A stretch of DNA of 64,000 nt from Talpa occidentalis (Eukaryota; Chordata; Mammalia; Eulipotyphla; Talpidae), in assembly GCF_014898055.3 (NCBI RefSeq), contig NW_026555331.1:109489194-109553193 (forward strand). Reading direction: 5' to 3'. A program made the position numbers and the translations under genes. The notes beneath the pieces were generated by a model. That model ran no database searches and was not told the origin of the DNA. It saw only the letters and a program-made list of their open reading frames with translations. Shown here piece after piece: positions 1-10,598 of this stretch (the first letter of the stretch is position 1; each line of letters opens with the position of its first letter).

Positions 1-1364
1 CTCAACTCCAGAATATCTGACAAAGATTGCAGTCTGTCGAATCATTATCCATATCAGACCAGTTGTTCAGGACTTTAGCTGACCAGCAATAAACTGTTTT
101 AGTGATTTGCTGTGATTCTTACCTCATTAACTGCAATATCCTATGTTTTTGCCATATATTTCATTCTTAAGGAGGAGATGGCAAAGATCAAAATATCTTT
201 TCTGTCTTCAGGAAGCTGATGCTTTGGTGGTCAACACAGGCAAGATGGCAACTCTCAGAGTACAAAGCAGAATAGTGCAGAGGCTTGGGGGACTATGAGA
301 GAGCAGACTTTTTAGAAAAGATTCTTGTATGTCTTTTATTAATGGGTCTAGCATTAGTAGGTGCTCAAAACTTAGCAGACAGCCACACTGCCAGATAGAA
401 GTGCTGGTGGTAGAGGTGTCGGCTGCGCAACAAAAAACAACAGGAAGATATGAGATTGGTAAAAAAGACACTCCAGGTGAGAAAACTACTTGGAGGCATG
501 AAAAAGTAGTGAAGTGATGGAGGTAGCTGATTTTAGGTAACAAAAAATAACCTGGAACATTGTCAAGACCCAGAAGAACCCGTGAATTTTTAAAGAAACA
601 CTCATCTGTGCTTTAATACACTAAAAAATGAGTTTGAGAGCGTATACAAATCCACGGAAAAATAAAGGCAGACAAATTCTGCTCTAAGGTTGAACTTGGT
701 TAAGATAATTAATATAAATAGAATACCCAAATGGGGTACAAGGTATGATATATAGCCAGACTTTTCTAAGGAAGCCTCTGTTAAAACTAGTAAGACTACC
801 TTTTGACTATCATCTACCTTTTGTAGGCACAGATCTGTGGTGCTCTGAGGATAAGGTGTTAATCATCAGAACTAAAATGGGGATAACTGAGAAAGGGGAT
901 ATGGTGGTTGTCAAAACCCAGAGAAAGCTATGGTGATAGGTAGAAGAGGTAAAAGGTCACCATCAGGAGCCGTGGTCTCCTAGAGAAGAGCACATTCTCT
1001 GCACACCTGTGACTCCAGATGGAGACAAGGAAATAATGACCCCACTCCCTGACTGCCCCCAATTTCCTACTGGTGTTTCATGGGCAAATTTCTCCTCTGA
1101 ATCAGAAACCAGAGGCCTATGAAAAACTAGTATCCTGGCAGAACAGGAAGGAAAGCTGGAGAATGACTTTAGAGACATAAAATGAGCCAAGCCATAGGGA
1201 AGCCAATTCCTATCGTTACAGAATCTTGGCAGGCCCTATGTTACCTCGTGATACCTTTGATTATCATGGCATTGTGGGGGTGAATTTATGGCACCTCTAT
1301 GACCTTAATGGGTCAAACTGCCCCCCACTACAATAACCCAGGCTTTCCATCATAAAGAATTATG
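1..1364. other. Unclassified non-coding DNA
   Basis: No gene or repeat is recognised here. Frames of about 60-110 codons at 208-543 (minus), 329-517 (plus), 745-936 (plus) and 963-1190 (minus) overlap one another, show no domain, signal peptide or compositional bias, and are as expected by chance. Confidence 0.6.
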
Positions 1365-1810
1365 TGTAATCCCCAGCTCAATCTCCTTCATCCGCGTAAG
1401 GGCAGGAATAGACACGGTGCAGGTTTTCTAGGATCCAGCAGACCGGGTAAAGGAGGAGTCAGAGTCCTCAGTGGTTTTGCAGGTTTTTATTGGCATTACC
1501 AGGTACACAGCAGGCAGGGGTGCTGGGAGGCTGGCAGGCCTCCCAAGCCCCAGCAGGTCTTCACTCTATGGACTCTGCGGCCTTCTCTCGGCTTCTCTTT
1601 CGGCTTCTCCTGCTTCTTTCTCGGCTTCTACTGGCGTCCCCATGATGCCGCCCTTAAAAGCCCAGTCTTAACCCAGGTGAATCCCAACTACCTATGCCCA
1701 CACCCTACTCCAGGTGCCCGCCATCAGGCATGCATTCAGGACTACAAGGATCCATCATCTATCCTGATGGCGGGAGGGCAGAAAAGCCTGATATTTTTCC
1801 TTACCCTACA
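1365..1810 (-). mobile_element. Solo LTR-like element, endogenous retrovirus type
   Basis: Read on the minus strand, the segment starts TGTAGGG at 1810 and ends near ATTACA at 1365, the TG...CA form of a retroviral LTR. A TATA-like CTTTTAAGGG lies at 1651-1660 and an AATAAA signal at 1486-1491 (both minus), about 165 bp apart, which fits U3-R-U5 order. It is richer in C, G and CpG than its flanks. An imperfect repeat of about 11 bp lies just downstream of the TATA-like box. I see no matching target-site duplication, so the left edge is approximate or truncated. No gag, pol or env sequence adjoins it. The 157-codon plus-strand frame across it (1362-1835) is antisense to the LTR and not a gene. 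Confidence 0.6.
1578..1630 (-). repeat. Short tandem repeat of about 11 bp inside the LTR
   Basis: The unit CGGCTTCTCT and variants recur at 1578, 1589, 1601, 1611 and 1621 on the plus strand. On the LTR's own strand the repeat follows the TATA-like box at 1651-1660, so it would lie near the start of the retroviral transcript. Confidence 0.6.
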
Positions 1811-2915
1811 ATCCACCACTCACCATAAGCAGTAAGGGTTATTATTTTCTTGAGTATTGGAGACAAGTGTAAATACAATATAACTAATTAGGTGGTGAAA
1901 ATACCAGATGCCACGGAGGCTTCCCAAGATGTGTGACTCTTAAAATGCTGCAAATCTGTCTCCATCATCCAAAACAACATTCACCATCAAAACCCCTAAA
2001 CCCCTTATATTTTATCAAACTTCAAGAGAATAAAGAGTTACTTATCTTTAATTACAAGACAGGCTGTAAATAAACCTGTAAGCAATATTCAAATGCACGG
2101 TCCCAAGGTCAGCATTATATGTGGGATATGGGCAAGGGAATTTTATTAAAATGTTTTGCTAGGAGGAAAAAGGACAAAAGGAGGGTTGTCAAGCCCTTGA
2201 GAAATTACAGGGACCTCTAGCTAGTTTACAAGTATAATTTTCAGTACTCCACATCTAAAAGTCAGAATTGTGTCTTTGCTATCATGTTCTAGCTCTCCAG
2301 ACCTCAACCATTCACTTTGGGGGAGACCATGGTGCAAAGCATCTATAGAGTCAGGAAGATCGGGATTTGAATGCCAACTCTGTTACCAGCCAGGCAACTC
2401 AGGGAAGTCGACATACCTGGAGGAAAACAATTTCAATTTTGCAACTTCTTGATGAGGCAGGTAAAACAGGTATTCAAGCAAAGAATCCATCTCACAGCAG
2501 AAACAGGTGTAAATGCATCAGACTAGAAGTCACACTAAATGAAAACTAGATGTCTCTAGTTTAGAAAACTAGAAGTCCTAAATGCAAATAATGAGGTTGG
2601 TAAAATTGCCTCTGGCTTTAGGCACCTGCTGTGGCCCAGTTCTCAGGCTGATGCTGGGGATAAACGATGGGTATGTTCGCTGAGAACCCAGACAGTTAAA
2701 CAGATGGGTATAATCAATTATGAAAATGAAACAGATCGTTTTTTATTTGGGTTGCCTTCTTTGGAAAGCCAATAACATAAGGCAAAAGAGAAAATAGTCC
2801 TGAAAAGTAAGCGCTGTTTCACAGAGAGGAAAGCCGAAAAATATTTCAACAAAATAACTGAATAAAACTTTGTCAGGTCAATCCTGGCACAGGTATTCAG
2901 TACACCAGTCAGTTG

Positions 2916-2917
<2 letters not shown>
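1811..2917. other. Mostly unclassified; possible MIR fragment at about 2325-2440
   Basis: The 2325-2440 stretch (gtgcaaagc, then gatttgaatgccaactctgttacc) resembles the 5' half of a plus-strand MIR, at low confidence. Nothing else is recognised. The short frames at 2270-2452 and 2367-2549 are chance. Confidence 0.45.
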
Positions 2918-2955
<38 letters not shown>

Positions 2956-3058
2956 ACCTCATGTATGTGTGACTGTGTATACATGACTGCATGACTGTGA
3001 GTCTGTATGTGTGTGATTGTGTCTGTAAGTGACTGTGTCTGTGTGTGTGCACACACGT
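2918..3058. repeat. (TG)18 microsatellite with degenerate TG-rich extension
   Basis: A pure TG run covers 2918-2953. A decayed tract rich in TGTG, GACTG and CATG follows to about 3058. The 121-codon minus frame at 2718-3083 draws its HTHTHT stretch from this repeat and is not a gene. Confidence 0.95.
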
Positions 3059-4210
3059 TCACACACTTGCCCCCTTCCAGCAAACACTCTCAGGCTTTGC
3101 AGACATACTAACACACTCAGATGGTAAGAGCATTGGCATCAGTCATCTTTTCACACCAAGAGCAGTTGAGCACATTGATATAAAAAGAAAACACATACCT
3201 CAATTAGTTCTGGATAAAGGGCAGATGCCAAATAACTATATTTCTAAAGTTGGGAACACTGAGCATCTTCCAAGCAATGCTGGGAAAAGGTTCACTCACT
3301 TATAAATACAGAACTCAACTGGTACAAAAGCGTGGATTTTCCCAGCAAGGTGCCCCTAAATGACAGCTGTCTGCCAGAAAAAGGCATGGGAGGCACTGAG
3401 TTAATGTAGCCTTGTTTGTACTCTCCTGGGCCCCCTAGTTGGGTCCAATCCTAGAACATGATCATGGGTTAGAGGCTGCAGGATGTCCACATACAGGAGT
3501 TCAGGGCATTAAGGTTCCTATTTTGGGACCGAGCTATTGAAGACGTGTACAGTCTCTTGGGAGATCACAATTCTCCCCATGTTCCTTCTCTGCAGAGTGT
3601 GAAAAACCATGCTGAACTTTATGCTCTAGGGGTGTAGTATGACTGCATCATAATTTTGAGTTATTATCTTCATGTGTCTGCTTTTCCTTTTGCTCTTTGC
3701 CCCATTCATGCAGGACATTTGTTCTGCGCTTCCTCAGCATGGATGAGGTATGTCCGGCAGAAATCAGAAGGCACTGGCAATAATCCCTGGGTTTTTCTTT
3801 GCAAACACTAAGGGGGAGTCTAGGGATTCACAGAAGTAAAGGGTGAAGAGCTTGCAATGGCAGAAGCAGTATGACCAGGAGAAGGGAGTGTGGGCTCCCT
3901 CAGCCCCTTCCCTGCAGTGTACAAAGAACAGAGTTTCGGGGAGAGAGGGGGAAGGCAGGCATCCTGGCAAAGTGGGGGGTCAGCCTGGCACCTAGTGGAC
4001 AACCTTAAGTTCACTCAGCCCAGATCCATACCTTCTTCACCTGAGAAATTATTTTCCAAGATCCGGTTCAAAGTTCTCTCTCTTGCAAAAACAGCACAAA
4101 TCTGAGTTTTCATCTCTTCTCTGGGATTTCTATGGACCCTTGTTCATATCTTTATGATGGGGCTTTTTAATATTTTATTTTAATTGATTTTGCTATGAGG
4201 TTATATATAA
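3059..4210. other. Unclassified non-coding DNA
   Basis: No recognisable gene, LTR or SINE. Overlapping frames on both strands at 3764-4105 show the pattern expected of chance frames in a slightly GC-richer stretch. Confidence 0.55.
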
Positions 4211-4470
4211 TTCTTTTTTAATAGAGTTATTTATTTTATGCATAGAAGAACTGGGATGTAGACTAGAGGTACAGGGGGTGAGAGGATTCACCAGAGACAG
4301 AGTGGGGAGCAAAACAGGTGGATCTATTGAAATATACTGCTAAGGGGAGCTGGTGGAGAGAAAGGAATGATCTGCTGTGCCATATGTGGGTTAGCTCCCC
4401 GGCTGGCGATCAAGCTCAGGCCATAGAGGTAATAGCACTGAAACTTAACCCCTTTGCCACAAGGGAGGCC
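4211..4470 (-). mobile_element. tRNA-derived SINE, older subfamily
   Basis: On the minus strand it starts GGCCTCCCTTGTGGC and ends in an A/T-rich tail. The body shares with the other copies the blocks GAGAGGATTCACCAGAGACAG and the stretch around CTGCTAAGGGGAGC (both as read on the plus strand). The A and B boxes are mutated (GGTGGC has become TGTGGC and the B box reads CTTGATCGCC), so it is an old copy. Flanking duplication is weak (ttatat-type), in line with age. Confidence 0.9.
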
Positions 4471-4504
4471 CCCTGGGATTATATTTTATAAGCTTTTAGA
4501 TTCA

Positions 4505-4600
4505 TAGGAGGTGGGCTTCATGCCTTATCCAGTCTTGTAACCCCAGCAGTTGACAAGTGCCTAGTACACTGTAAGTACTAGTAAGACAATTCAATTGGGC
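4505..4600 (+). mobile_element. L2-like 3' end fragment
   Basis: The stretch 'ccagtcttgtaaccccagca...gtgcctagtacactgtaagtac' follows the usual end of L2 (cccagcgcctagcacagtgcctggcacatag). It is a short decayed piece. Confidence 0.55.
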
Positions 4601-4694
4601 AGGTTAAACAAATTGGGTGGCTTTCTCATGCCTTTCAAGAAGCCATGTTAATATTTCCTGTATCACAGGCTGCCTTTCATTGGGCCCATTCGAT

Positions 4695-4998
4695 CCCTGA
4701 ATCTGGAATGTCATACCCCTCCTGTGATGCCTGGCTAAGTCCTGCTCATCCTTTAAGACTTTGCTTAGGTATTTATCACCAAATGTAGAAAGCCTTCCAT
4801 GAGTCTTCCAGGTTATTTTAGGTCTTCCTTTCTAAAGGTTTCCATAGAAGTCCATGAGCATACATTTAACAGGGCTGCACATCATGCCAGGTTGTCTGTA
4901 TTTGACTGCCTCCTTCACGAGGCTGTGAGCCTCTGAGGCTCTCAGCAGCAATTTGCAGCATAGTTAAGAATCAAGGAAATATTTATAGAATGAATGAA
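4695..4998 (+). mobile_element. L2 LINE 3' fragment
   Basis: The order of blocks matches the L2 3' region: 'ctggaatgtcatacccc', 'gcctggctaagtcctgctcatcc', 'ttaagactttgcttaggtat', 'agaaagccttccatga', 'gaggctgtgagcctctgag', ending in 'gaatgaatgaatatg'. L2 predates placental mammals. The fragment is non-coding. Confidence 0.85.
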
Positions 4999-5709
4999 TA
5001 TGACACGTACTATTAAAATTCTAGGAAAATCTACTGCTGGGAGGGCCTTTATCTAGTGACAATTTGTAAAACTCCAATTCTTGGTAGCGCCTGATTAGAA
5101 ATCACAAAGGAAGTTGATAGTTGGGATAGGATTCCATGTAGAACTCTCACCCCTGCTTTTCAGCTCTTGCATTCACAATTCTAAGCTTGAACTTAGAATG
5201 CGGTAATGAGAATGAATTGTGTCACATGCTGCCTGCACTCAATTGCAGTTCAATTATAATTTATGGATCTCTTTTGTCGTCAGGGACCATTATCATAACC
5301 AAATGCCAGGGCCTTATTATGGCACCTGTAGTTATCCATCTTGCACAAATGGACAGTCAGACACTAAGTGCCTGTTGAGAAGGCCCATTCCCAAGCTGTG
5401 CAGGTTAATGCTGATCTTTGATTAGTCCCAGATTATGTCTCTAGAGTGACATTATAATTTGCGTTTCCCATTTTGGGGAGAAATGACAACACAACTTGTT
5501 ATGGGATTTACATAATCATTTTTAACCTTCTCAGATTGTTTCAACATCCTTCTCACTTTCCTTTAAGACAAAAACAATTTCTCTTTTTTTTATATATAGT
5601 GGGGCTTCAATTTCTACTGTGCCCTGAATTTTATTGTCATTTTAAAATGAGATCACTTATATTTTTTTACCTTAAAAAATCTGTAATAGCTAAAAAGAGA
5701 CTTGTAAAA
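4999..5709. other. Unclassified non-coding DNA
   Basis: No gene or family recognised. The frames at 5187-5425 and 5473-5721 have no recognisable features. Confidence 0.5.
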
Positions 5710-5870
5710 CCACATTATTGAGGTATGGTTGGCATATAAAGTCATGCATATTTAATGCACAGAACTTAACGAATTTGGGATAAGTGTACACCCCTGAAAT
5801 CATCAACACCAGCAAGGCCATACATGCACATACATATCACCTTCCCAGGTTTCTTCCTGACACAAAAATG
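5710..5870 (-). mobile_element. Old L1 3' UTR fragment
   Basis: The plus strand reads 'attgaggtatggttggcatataaag' then 'gtacacccctgaaatcatcaacacc', which follows the reverse complement of old mammalian L1 3' ends (attgaggtataattgacat...cacccgtgaaaccatcacc). Confidence 0.7.
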
Positions 5871-7195
5871 AGATTTATGGATTATCAAGCAACATACATA
5901 GATATTATATAAAATATAAGTTCTGTGGTCATAGAAGGAAAGTCATTTAATTGAGAAATGTGGTGTAAACATTAATAGATGGTTTTCACTTTACATTCTG
6001 CAATTCAGTGTTTCTTTTTAAGAAGCTTTGCCATCTAAAAAGCATCTCCTGTTCTGTTTTCAGTTAGTCTGTAGGTCTATCCATGATTAGCACTTTCCAA
6101 TAACATTGAATAGGTTCCAGTGGCCTTGTTTGTTTGTAAGGGACAAAAGCTAACCTCAGTTGTTCAGGTAAAGAATGCTTTGTTTTACTTGGCAGGGCCC
6201 TCAGCACCATCACACCACTTGAGAACAGGACTGGATGCTCTCAATTGCACAGTGTCCTCTCATGGCATCTGCTTCACTGGGCACATCTGCTAAATGCTTC
6301 TCTCTCTACCAGCTGGCATCTACTTCCTCTGCCCTTCTTTTTGTGTTATACACGTTTTGAGTTGCTGTGTGCTTGGTTCAACATCATGTGCTTGATTTAC
6401 CATCTACCCCTATTTTCAACTCAGGTTCATAATTACCTACCTCCAAATTCCCAAGAACATACATATCCTGAGCAGCCAAACCTAACTTTCTGGCCAGACC
6501 TCACTGACCAGACTGTGGACACCACACTTTAGGTAACATGGCCATCTTTTCTACAATCAGCTGTGACAGCAGTGGGGCCATATATATAAATATGAGTGAT
6601 TTAGGCAGAAGAGCTGAAGGTGGCAACGTGGGTTACATATATGTACTGTTGAAGTATAAGTTTATCTTTTGCATTTGATTAGGCATGAACCAATGTTTGC
6701 TGGGCCAGCATAGTGTTTCTATCTTGGAAACAAGGACAGTGTGTAATCATGACTTTCGAAGAGCTTCAAAGACTTAAGTTCCCTCTGACCAGTGCTCTCA
6801 ATAGATTCACCTGGAAAAACAAAAGCAAGCAAAAAACTGAAACAGAACTAACTCAGTGCTGACTTCCCAGTTTTACTAACCTGTTTGATAGTGACAGAAG
6901 TGGATTTCAAATTAACCTAAGCCAGAAAAGGGTGTATGCCTTCATAAAACAATTACTGCTAAAATAACAGGTTACAGCTGACCTGTGAATCCCCCGGTTT
7001 GGGACTGGGGTGCTCTCTTTTACCAGGGCTCTCTGTCTTCATCTCAGAATGTGGGCCCCCTGGCTCTCAGACCAGCCTAACCAGAGTATTTGCTCAGGAC
7101 TCTTCAACATCCTTGAATATTCACAGTCAAAGATGAAAGGGTATTTTTTTTAATCCTGGGGAACAGTTCTGATTAACTCAGCTTAGTCATATACT
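5871..7195. other. Unclassified non-coding DNA
   Basis: Nothing recognised on either strand. The 95-codon frame at 6245-6532 has no domain. Confidence 0.5.
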
Positions 7196-7605
7196 GTATT
7201 AGTCAGAGTTCTTCAGAGAAACATATCAAGTAGGATACATATATTAGTATATATATTAAGATTTTTATTTTAGGGAATTGATTCATGTGACTGTGGGGAC
7301 TGGAAATACTGAAATTTGTTAGGCAGGCAGGCAGGCAGGATGTAAACTTAAGCAGGATGTAAACTTTGCTGCAATGTGGGGGATGGAATTTCTTTTCTGG
7401 GAAATTTCAGAATTTGCTCTAAGGCCTTCAGCTGATTTCCTGAGACTGAGCCACGTTTACTGGCTTTTATTTAAAGTCAACTTATTTTAGGAATTAACTA
7501 TATTTACAAAATACCTTCATAACAACATCTAAGTTAGTGTTTGTTTAATAATGGGTATAATAAGCCAGTCAAGCTGACACACAAGTAATCATCAGGTGAG
7601 TTCAC
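7196..7605 (+). repeat. Old interspersed repeat, family A, copy 1
   Basis: It begins 'gtattagtcagagttcttcagagaaac' and ends 'agtcaagctgacacacaagtaatcatca'. The same start and end recur in copy 2 at about 8336, and this form is common in placental genomes (I recall copies ending aagttgacacataaaattaaccatca). I am not certain of its formal name or class. It contains a (GGCA)n run at 7321-7339 and a 15-bp tandem pair (gcaggatgtaaactt at 7335 and 7352). Confidence 0.65.
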
Positions 7606-8335
7606 CCTTTGGTCCAATTAAAAATAATGGGTTCTATGATTGAAATAGTTTGGGTCATTTATCCACCAATATGGTCAAAGGTGTTAATGCAATGGAAATG
7701 AGATTTGTATTTTATTTATAGCTATATTTAATTTATTTCTATCTATAGATACTAGCAAACATATAAACCACTTCATTGGTCTATTCTTGGCTACATGGGG
7801 TGCCCTAGACCCTGAGTCTGATGATGACCTAGAACTCTTTCCTCATCAGTTCTAGTGCCACAGGGATTGGAAGTGCTATGTGGATAGGAAGCAAAAATAG
7901 GGGAATGTCCGTTTTCCTCAAGTTTTCATGAAAGTGCAATCCCTATGTGTCTCATTTTTTGCCTTGCATTTTGGATAATACTTTGCTTCTCATCATCCCA
8001 AGAATCAATTAAATATGCAGGAGCAAAAACACAAATAAACCCACATCATGCTTGTTATTAACAAATAACACATATATTAATAACCAAGAAAATTAAACAC
8101 TGGCAATTTCCAAACAGTGTGATTAATTCTCTTTTCAATCTCACAGTTATACATTATTAATTAATTTAAAGAATATATTCTGAGTGATTCTGTCTGACAA
8201 ATTATTCTATAAAATACAGTGGTAGCAAACAAGGCAGATAAGATCCCACTTTCATTGAGTTTTCATTTAGTGGGTTGAAGGGAAAGAGGTAAAAAATTGA
8301 GTAAATGCATAAATGCCAAAGAGAGTCATGACAGT

Positions 8336-8820
8336 TGTATTAGCCAGGGAGCAGAAACAGAACCAATAGGAAGCAGATACAGGTATAGGTGTACTAATAG
8401 AGATATAAAGATATACATAGATATAGATATGCTAACATGTTTAAGAGGAAATTTATTTTAGAAATTGGCTCATATTGTGATAGAGGTCAAGTTGGAGAAG
8501 CAGGAAAGCCAGTGACACAATTCAATGAGTCTGAAGGGTCTGTGTATCAGGAGCACTGATGTCTGAGGGCGGGTGAAGATGGATGGCCTGGCTCCAGGCA
8601 TGGAGAGTGAATTATCCCTTTTGATATCTTTCTGCTCTTTTCAGGCCCTCAGTAGATTGGACGATGCCCAATGGCACTGAGGCTGACCTTTACCCATTTC
8701 ACCAATGCAAATGCTAATCTCTTCTGGGAACACCCTCACAGACATACCCAAATAATATTTACCAGTTATCTAGGTATCCTTTAGCCCAGTCAAGCTGACA
8801 CATAAAAGTAATCATCAGAG
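8336..8820 (+). repeat. Old interspersed repeat, family A, copy 2
   Basis: It starts 'gtattagccagggagcagaaacagaaccaatagg' and ends 'agtcaagctgacacataaaagtaatcatcag', the same plan and orientation as the copy about 1.1 kb upstream. Between the two copies (7606-8335) is AT-rich DNA I cannot classify. Confidence 0.65.
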
Positions 8821-9031
8821 TAGTTCATTATGACTCTCTTGAAGAAAATAACGCAAAAAAATGTAATGGAGCATGCCTAGTGGAGATTGGGCCACCTTAA
8901 TTTGAGGGCTCAGGGACTGTCTCCCTGGAGTGACGTTTGAGTCATGATAGGTGAGGTAGGAAAGAACTTTCCATTAAAGATACAGATGCTCTGTGGAAAA
9001 CATCACATCTCTATTTTTATGTGAATATATA

Positions 9032-9034
<3 letters not shown>

Positions 9035-9068
<34 letters not shown>
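9035..9068. repeat. (GT)17 microsatellite
   Basis: An uninterrupted GT run, directly upstream of the SINE that starts at 9105. Confidence 0.95.
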
Positions 9069-9070
<2 letters not shown>

Positions 9071-9104
9071 TTTGATTACTCAGTTTCTGGTTCATCACAA
9101 CTTT

Positions 9105-9375
9105 TTTATTTTTTTTTAAAGATTTATTTAGTTATTTATACAAGCACTGAGTACAGTCAGAAGCGCAGGAGGGTGAGAGAATTCACCAGAGCCAGAGTGG
9201 GGAGCAGAACAGGCAGAAGGACAAAAATACACTGCTGAGGGGAGCAGTGGGTACGGCAGGAGAAGTCTGTGCACCATATGGGACACTTGCCGGCAGCCAG
9301 GGATTGAACTGGCGCTGCAGAAGCTGCAGGCAGCTTCGCAGCCCAGGGCTCAACCATTGCGCCACCGGGGAGGCC
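9105..9375 (-). mobile_element. tRNA-derived SINE, younger subfamily
   Basis: A full copy on the minus strand from GGCCTCCCCGGTGGCGCAATGG (near 9375) to an A-rich tail (plus-strand poly-T near 9105). The A box and B box (GTTCAATCCC) are near intact. It is flanked by a duplication, catcaca(a/t)ctttt, at 9093 and 9376. Body blocks GAGAGAATTCACCAGAGCCAG and CAGAAGGAC (plus strand) are shared with the copy at 42757. The 74- and 60-codon minus frames here are SINE sequence. Confidence 0.93.
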
Positions 9376-9784
9376 CATCACATCTTTTCTTACATGTCAT
9401 CTGACTTAGTTTTCTCATGAACATTAAATTTAGGTTCCACTACTGATGGTTCTCACTCTGTTCATGTTTAAAAATTTATACTCTAAAAGGAGAGAAACTG
9501 ATTGGCCCAACTTGCCCCCCCCCCCAAGTTTCTTGGCCGTTCAACCAATTGACTGCTTTTGGTCAAGGACACCATTTCTGGTCTGGACCACTATGGCAGA
9601 TGTGGAGAGGACCTCACATTCAGAGTGGGTTGTGCATTCAGCAGGGGACATGGGTGGGTTGTGTCAGTTGGAAAGCATTGTTGGGCATAGACTACTTAAC
9701 GGAAATACCTGAATTAAGCTCCTACTATGTGCCAAGTTCCATATTAGAAAGATAAAAACACGAAGTTCACATCCAGTGGGAGGC

Positions 9785-9925
9785 TCTATACGGTATCACT
9801 TCCAACAGAAAACTTTCTTGATCTTCCAAATTGTCCCAATGCCTTCTTTATACATTCCTATCCTGGCCCTTCCTCATTGTGTTGCTTATTTGTCTATATA
9901 TCTTTCATTATAGTTGAAACTGAAT
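9785..9925 (+). mobile_element. Possible L2 fragment
   Basis: 'caacagaaaactttcttgatcttcc', 'ccttctttatacattcc' and 'tgcttatttgtctatata' resemble the L2 3' region (aggaagccttccctgacc..., acactgtattgtaattg), but decay is heavy. Confidence 0.4.
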
Positions 9926-9971
9926 TTAATTTTCAGTTTTTAAGTTTCATTATACTTGAAACTGAATTTAA
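9903..9971. repeat. 27-bp direct repeat pair with 42-bp period
   Basis: 'tttcattatagttgaaactg...' at 9903-9929 recurs at 9945-9971 with one difference in 27 bases. A 15-bp spacer separates the copies. Confidence 0.9.
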
Positions 9972-10039
9972 GTGAGAATTTAAGTGAATTCCTTTAAGTG
10001 AAGTCAGGGTCTTCTGACTTTTAGCCCATTGCTATATAA

Positions 10040-10215
10040 AGGGTGACTCTCAAACTCAAAGCATTAGCAATGCAAATTATTATACTTACTGAATTAGATT
10101 CATCAGGGCATAAGACTTGAGTCAAGTTTGTTTGGCTTAAGTTTGCAGGACTGTGTTTTAATAAGTTCCCCAGATGACTCATGTATTATAAATGCTGGAG
10201 AATCACTGTTTTAGG
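10040..10215 (+). mobile_element. MER20-like hAT transposon relic
   Basis: The blocks 'gactctcaaactcaaagcatt', 'gcaatgcaaattattatac', 'actgaattagattcatcagggc', 'ctgtgttttaataagttcccca' and 'gctggagaatcactg' follow MER20 in order. MER20 is a non-autonomous hAT element and encodes no protein. Confidence 0.75.
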
Positions 10216-10389
10216 CTATTCAATTCTGCCTACTCCACATGTACTGGGTATTAATAAACCCTGTTTTAGTTTGACTGTTTCATGATCCCAGATCTTCTCA
10301 GAAGAACCTCATTCTAAGAACCTGAACCCTCTGTTATGTGTTATTTGGCATCCCATCATTCCATCAATCAGCATTTGTATTCCTCTGTG

Positions 10390-10598
10390 GTAGTGGTTCT
10401 CAACTGATGGTGAATTTGTCCCATAGGGGACATTTGACAATATCCAATGGTGGTAACAATTAAGGTGTTGGTGATATTACTGGCATCTAGTGGGCCAAGG
10501 CAAGGGGGTTACTAAACACCTTACAATGAACAGGACAGTTCCTCACAACAATTATTCAGCCAAGAATATCAAAGTGCTGAAACTGAAAAACCCTGCTC
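10390..10598 (+). mobile_element. MER5A-like hAT-Charlie transposon relic
   Basis: The terminal motif 'gtggttctcaactgatgg' is followed by 'ataggggacatttgacaat', 'actggcatctagtgggcc', 'aaacaccttacaatgaacagg' and 'cagttcctcacaacaatta', ending 'aaaccctgctctag'. This is the MER5A order. It is non-autonomous and old. Confidence 0.85.

Noticed and set aside
1362..1835. 157-codon plus-strand frame
   Set aside because: It is antisense to the LTR-like element and runs through its short tandem repeat. No domain.
2718..3083. 121-codon minus-strand frame with HTHTHT stretch
   Set aside because: Produced by the TG microsatellite.
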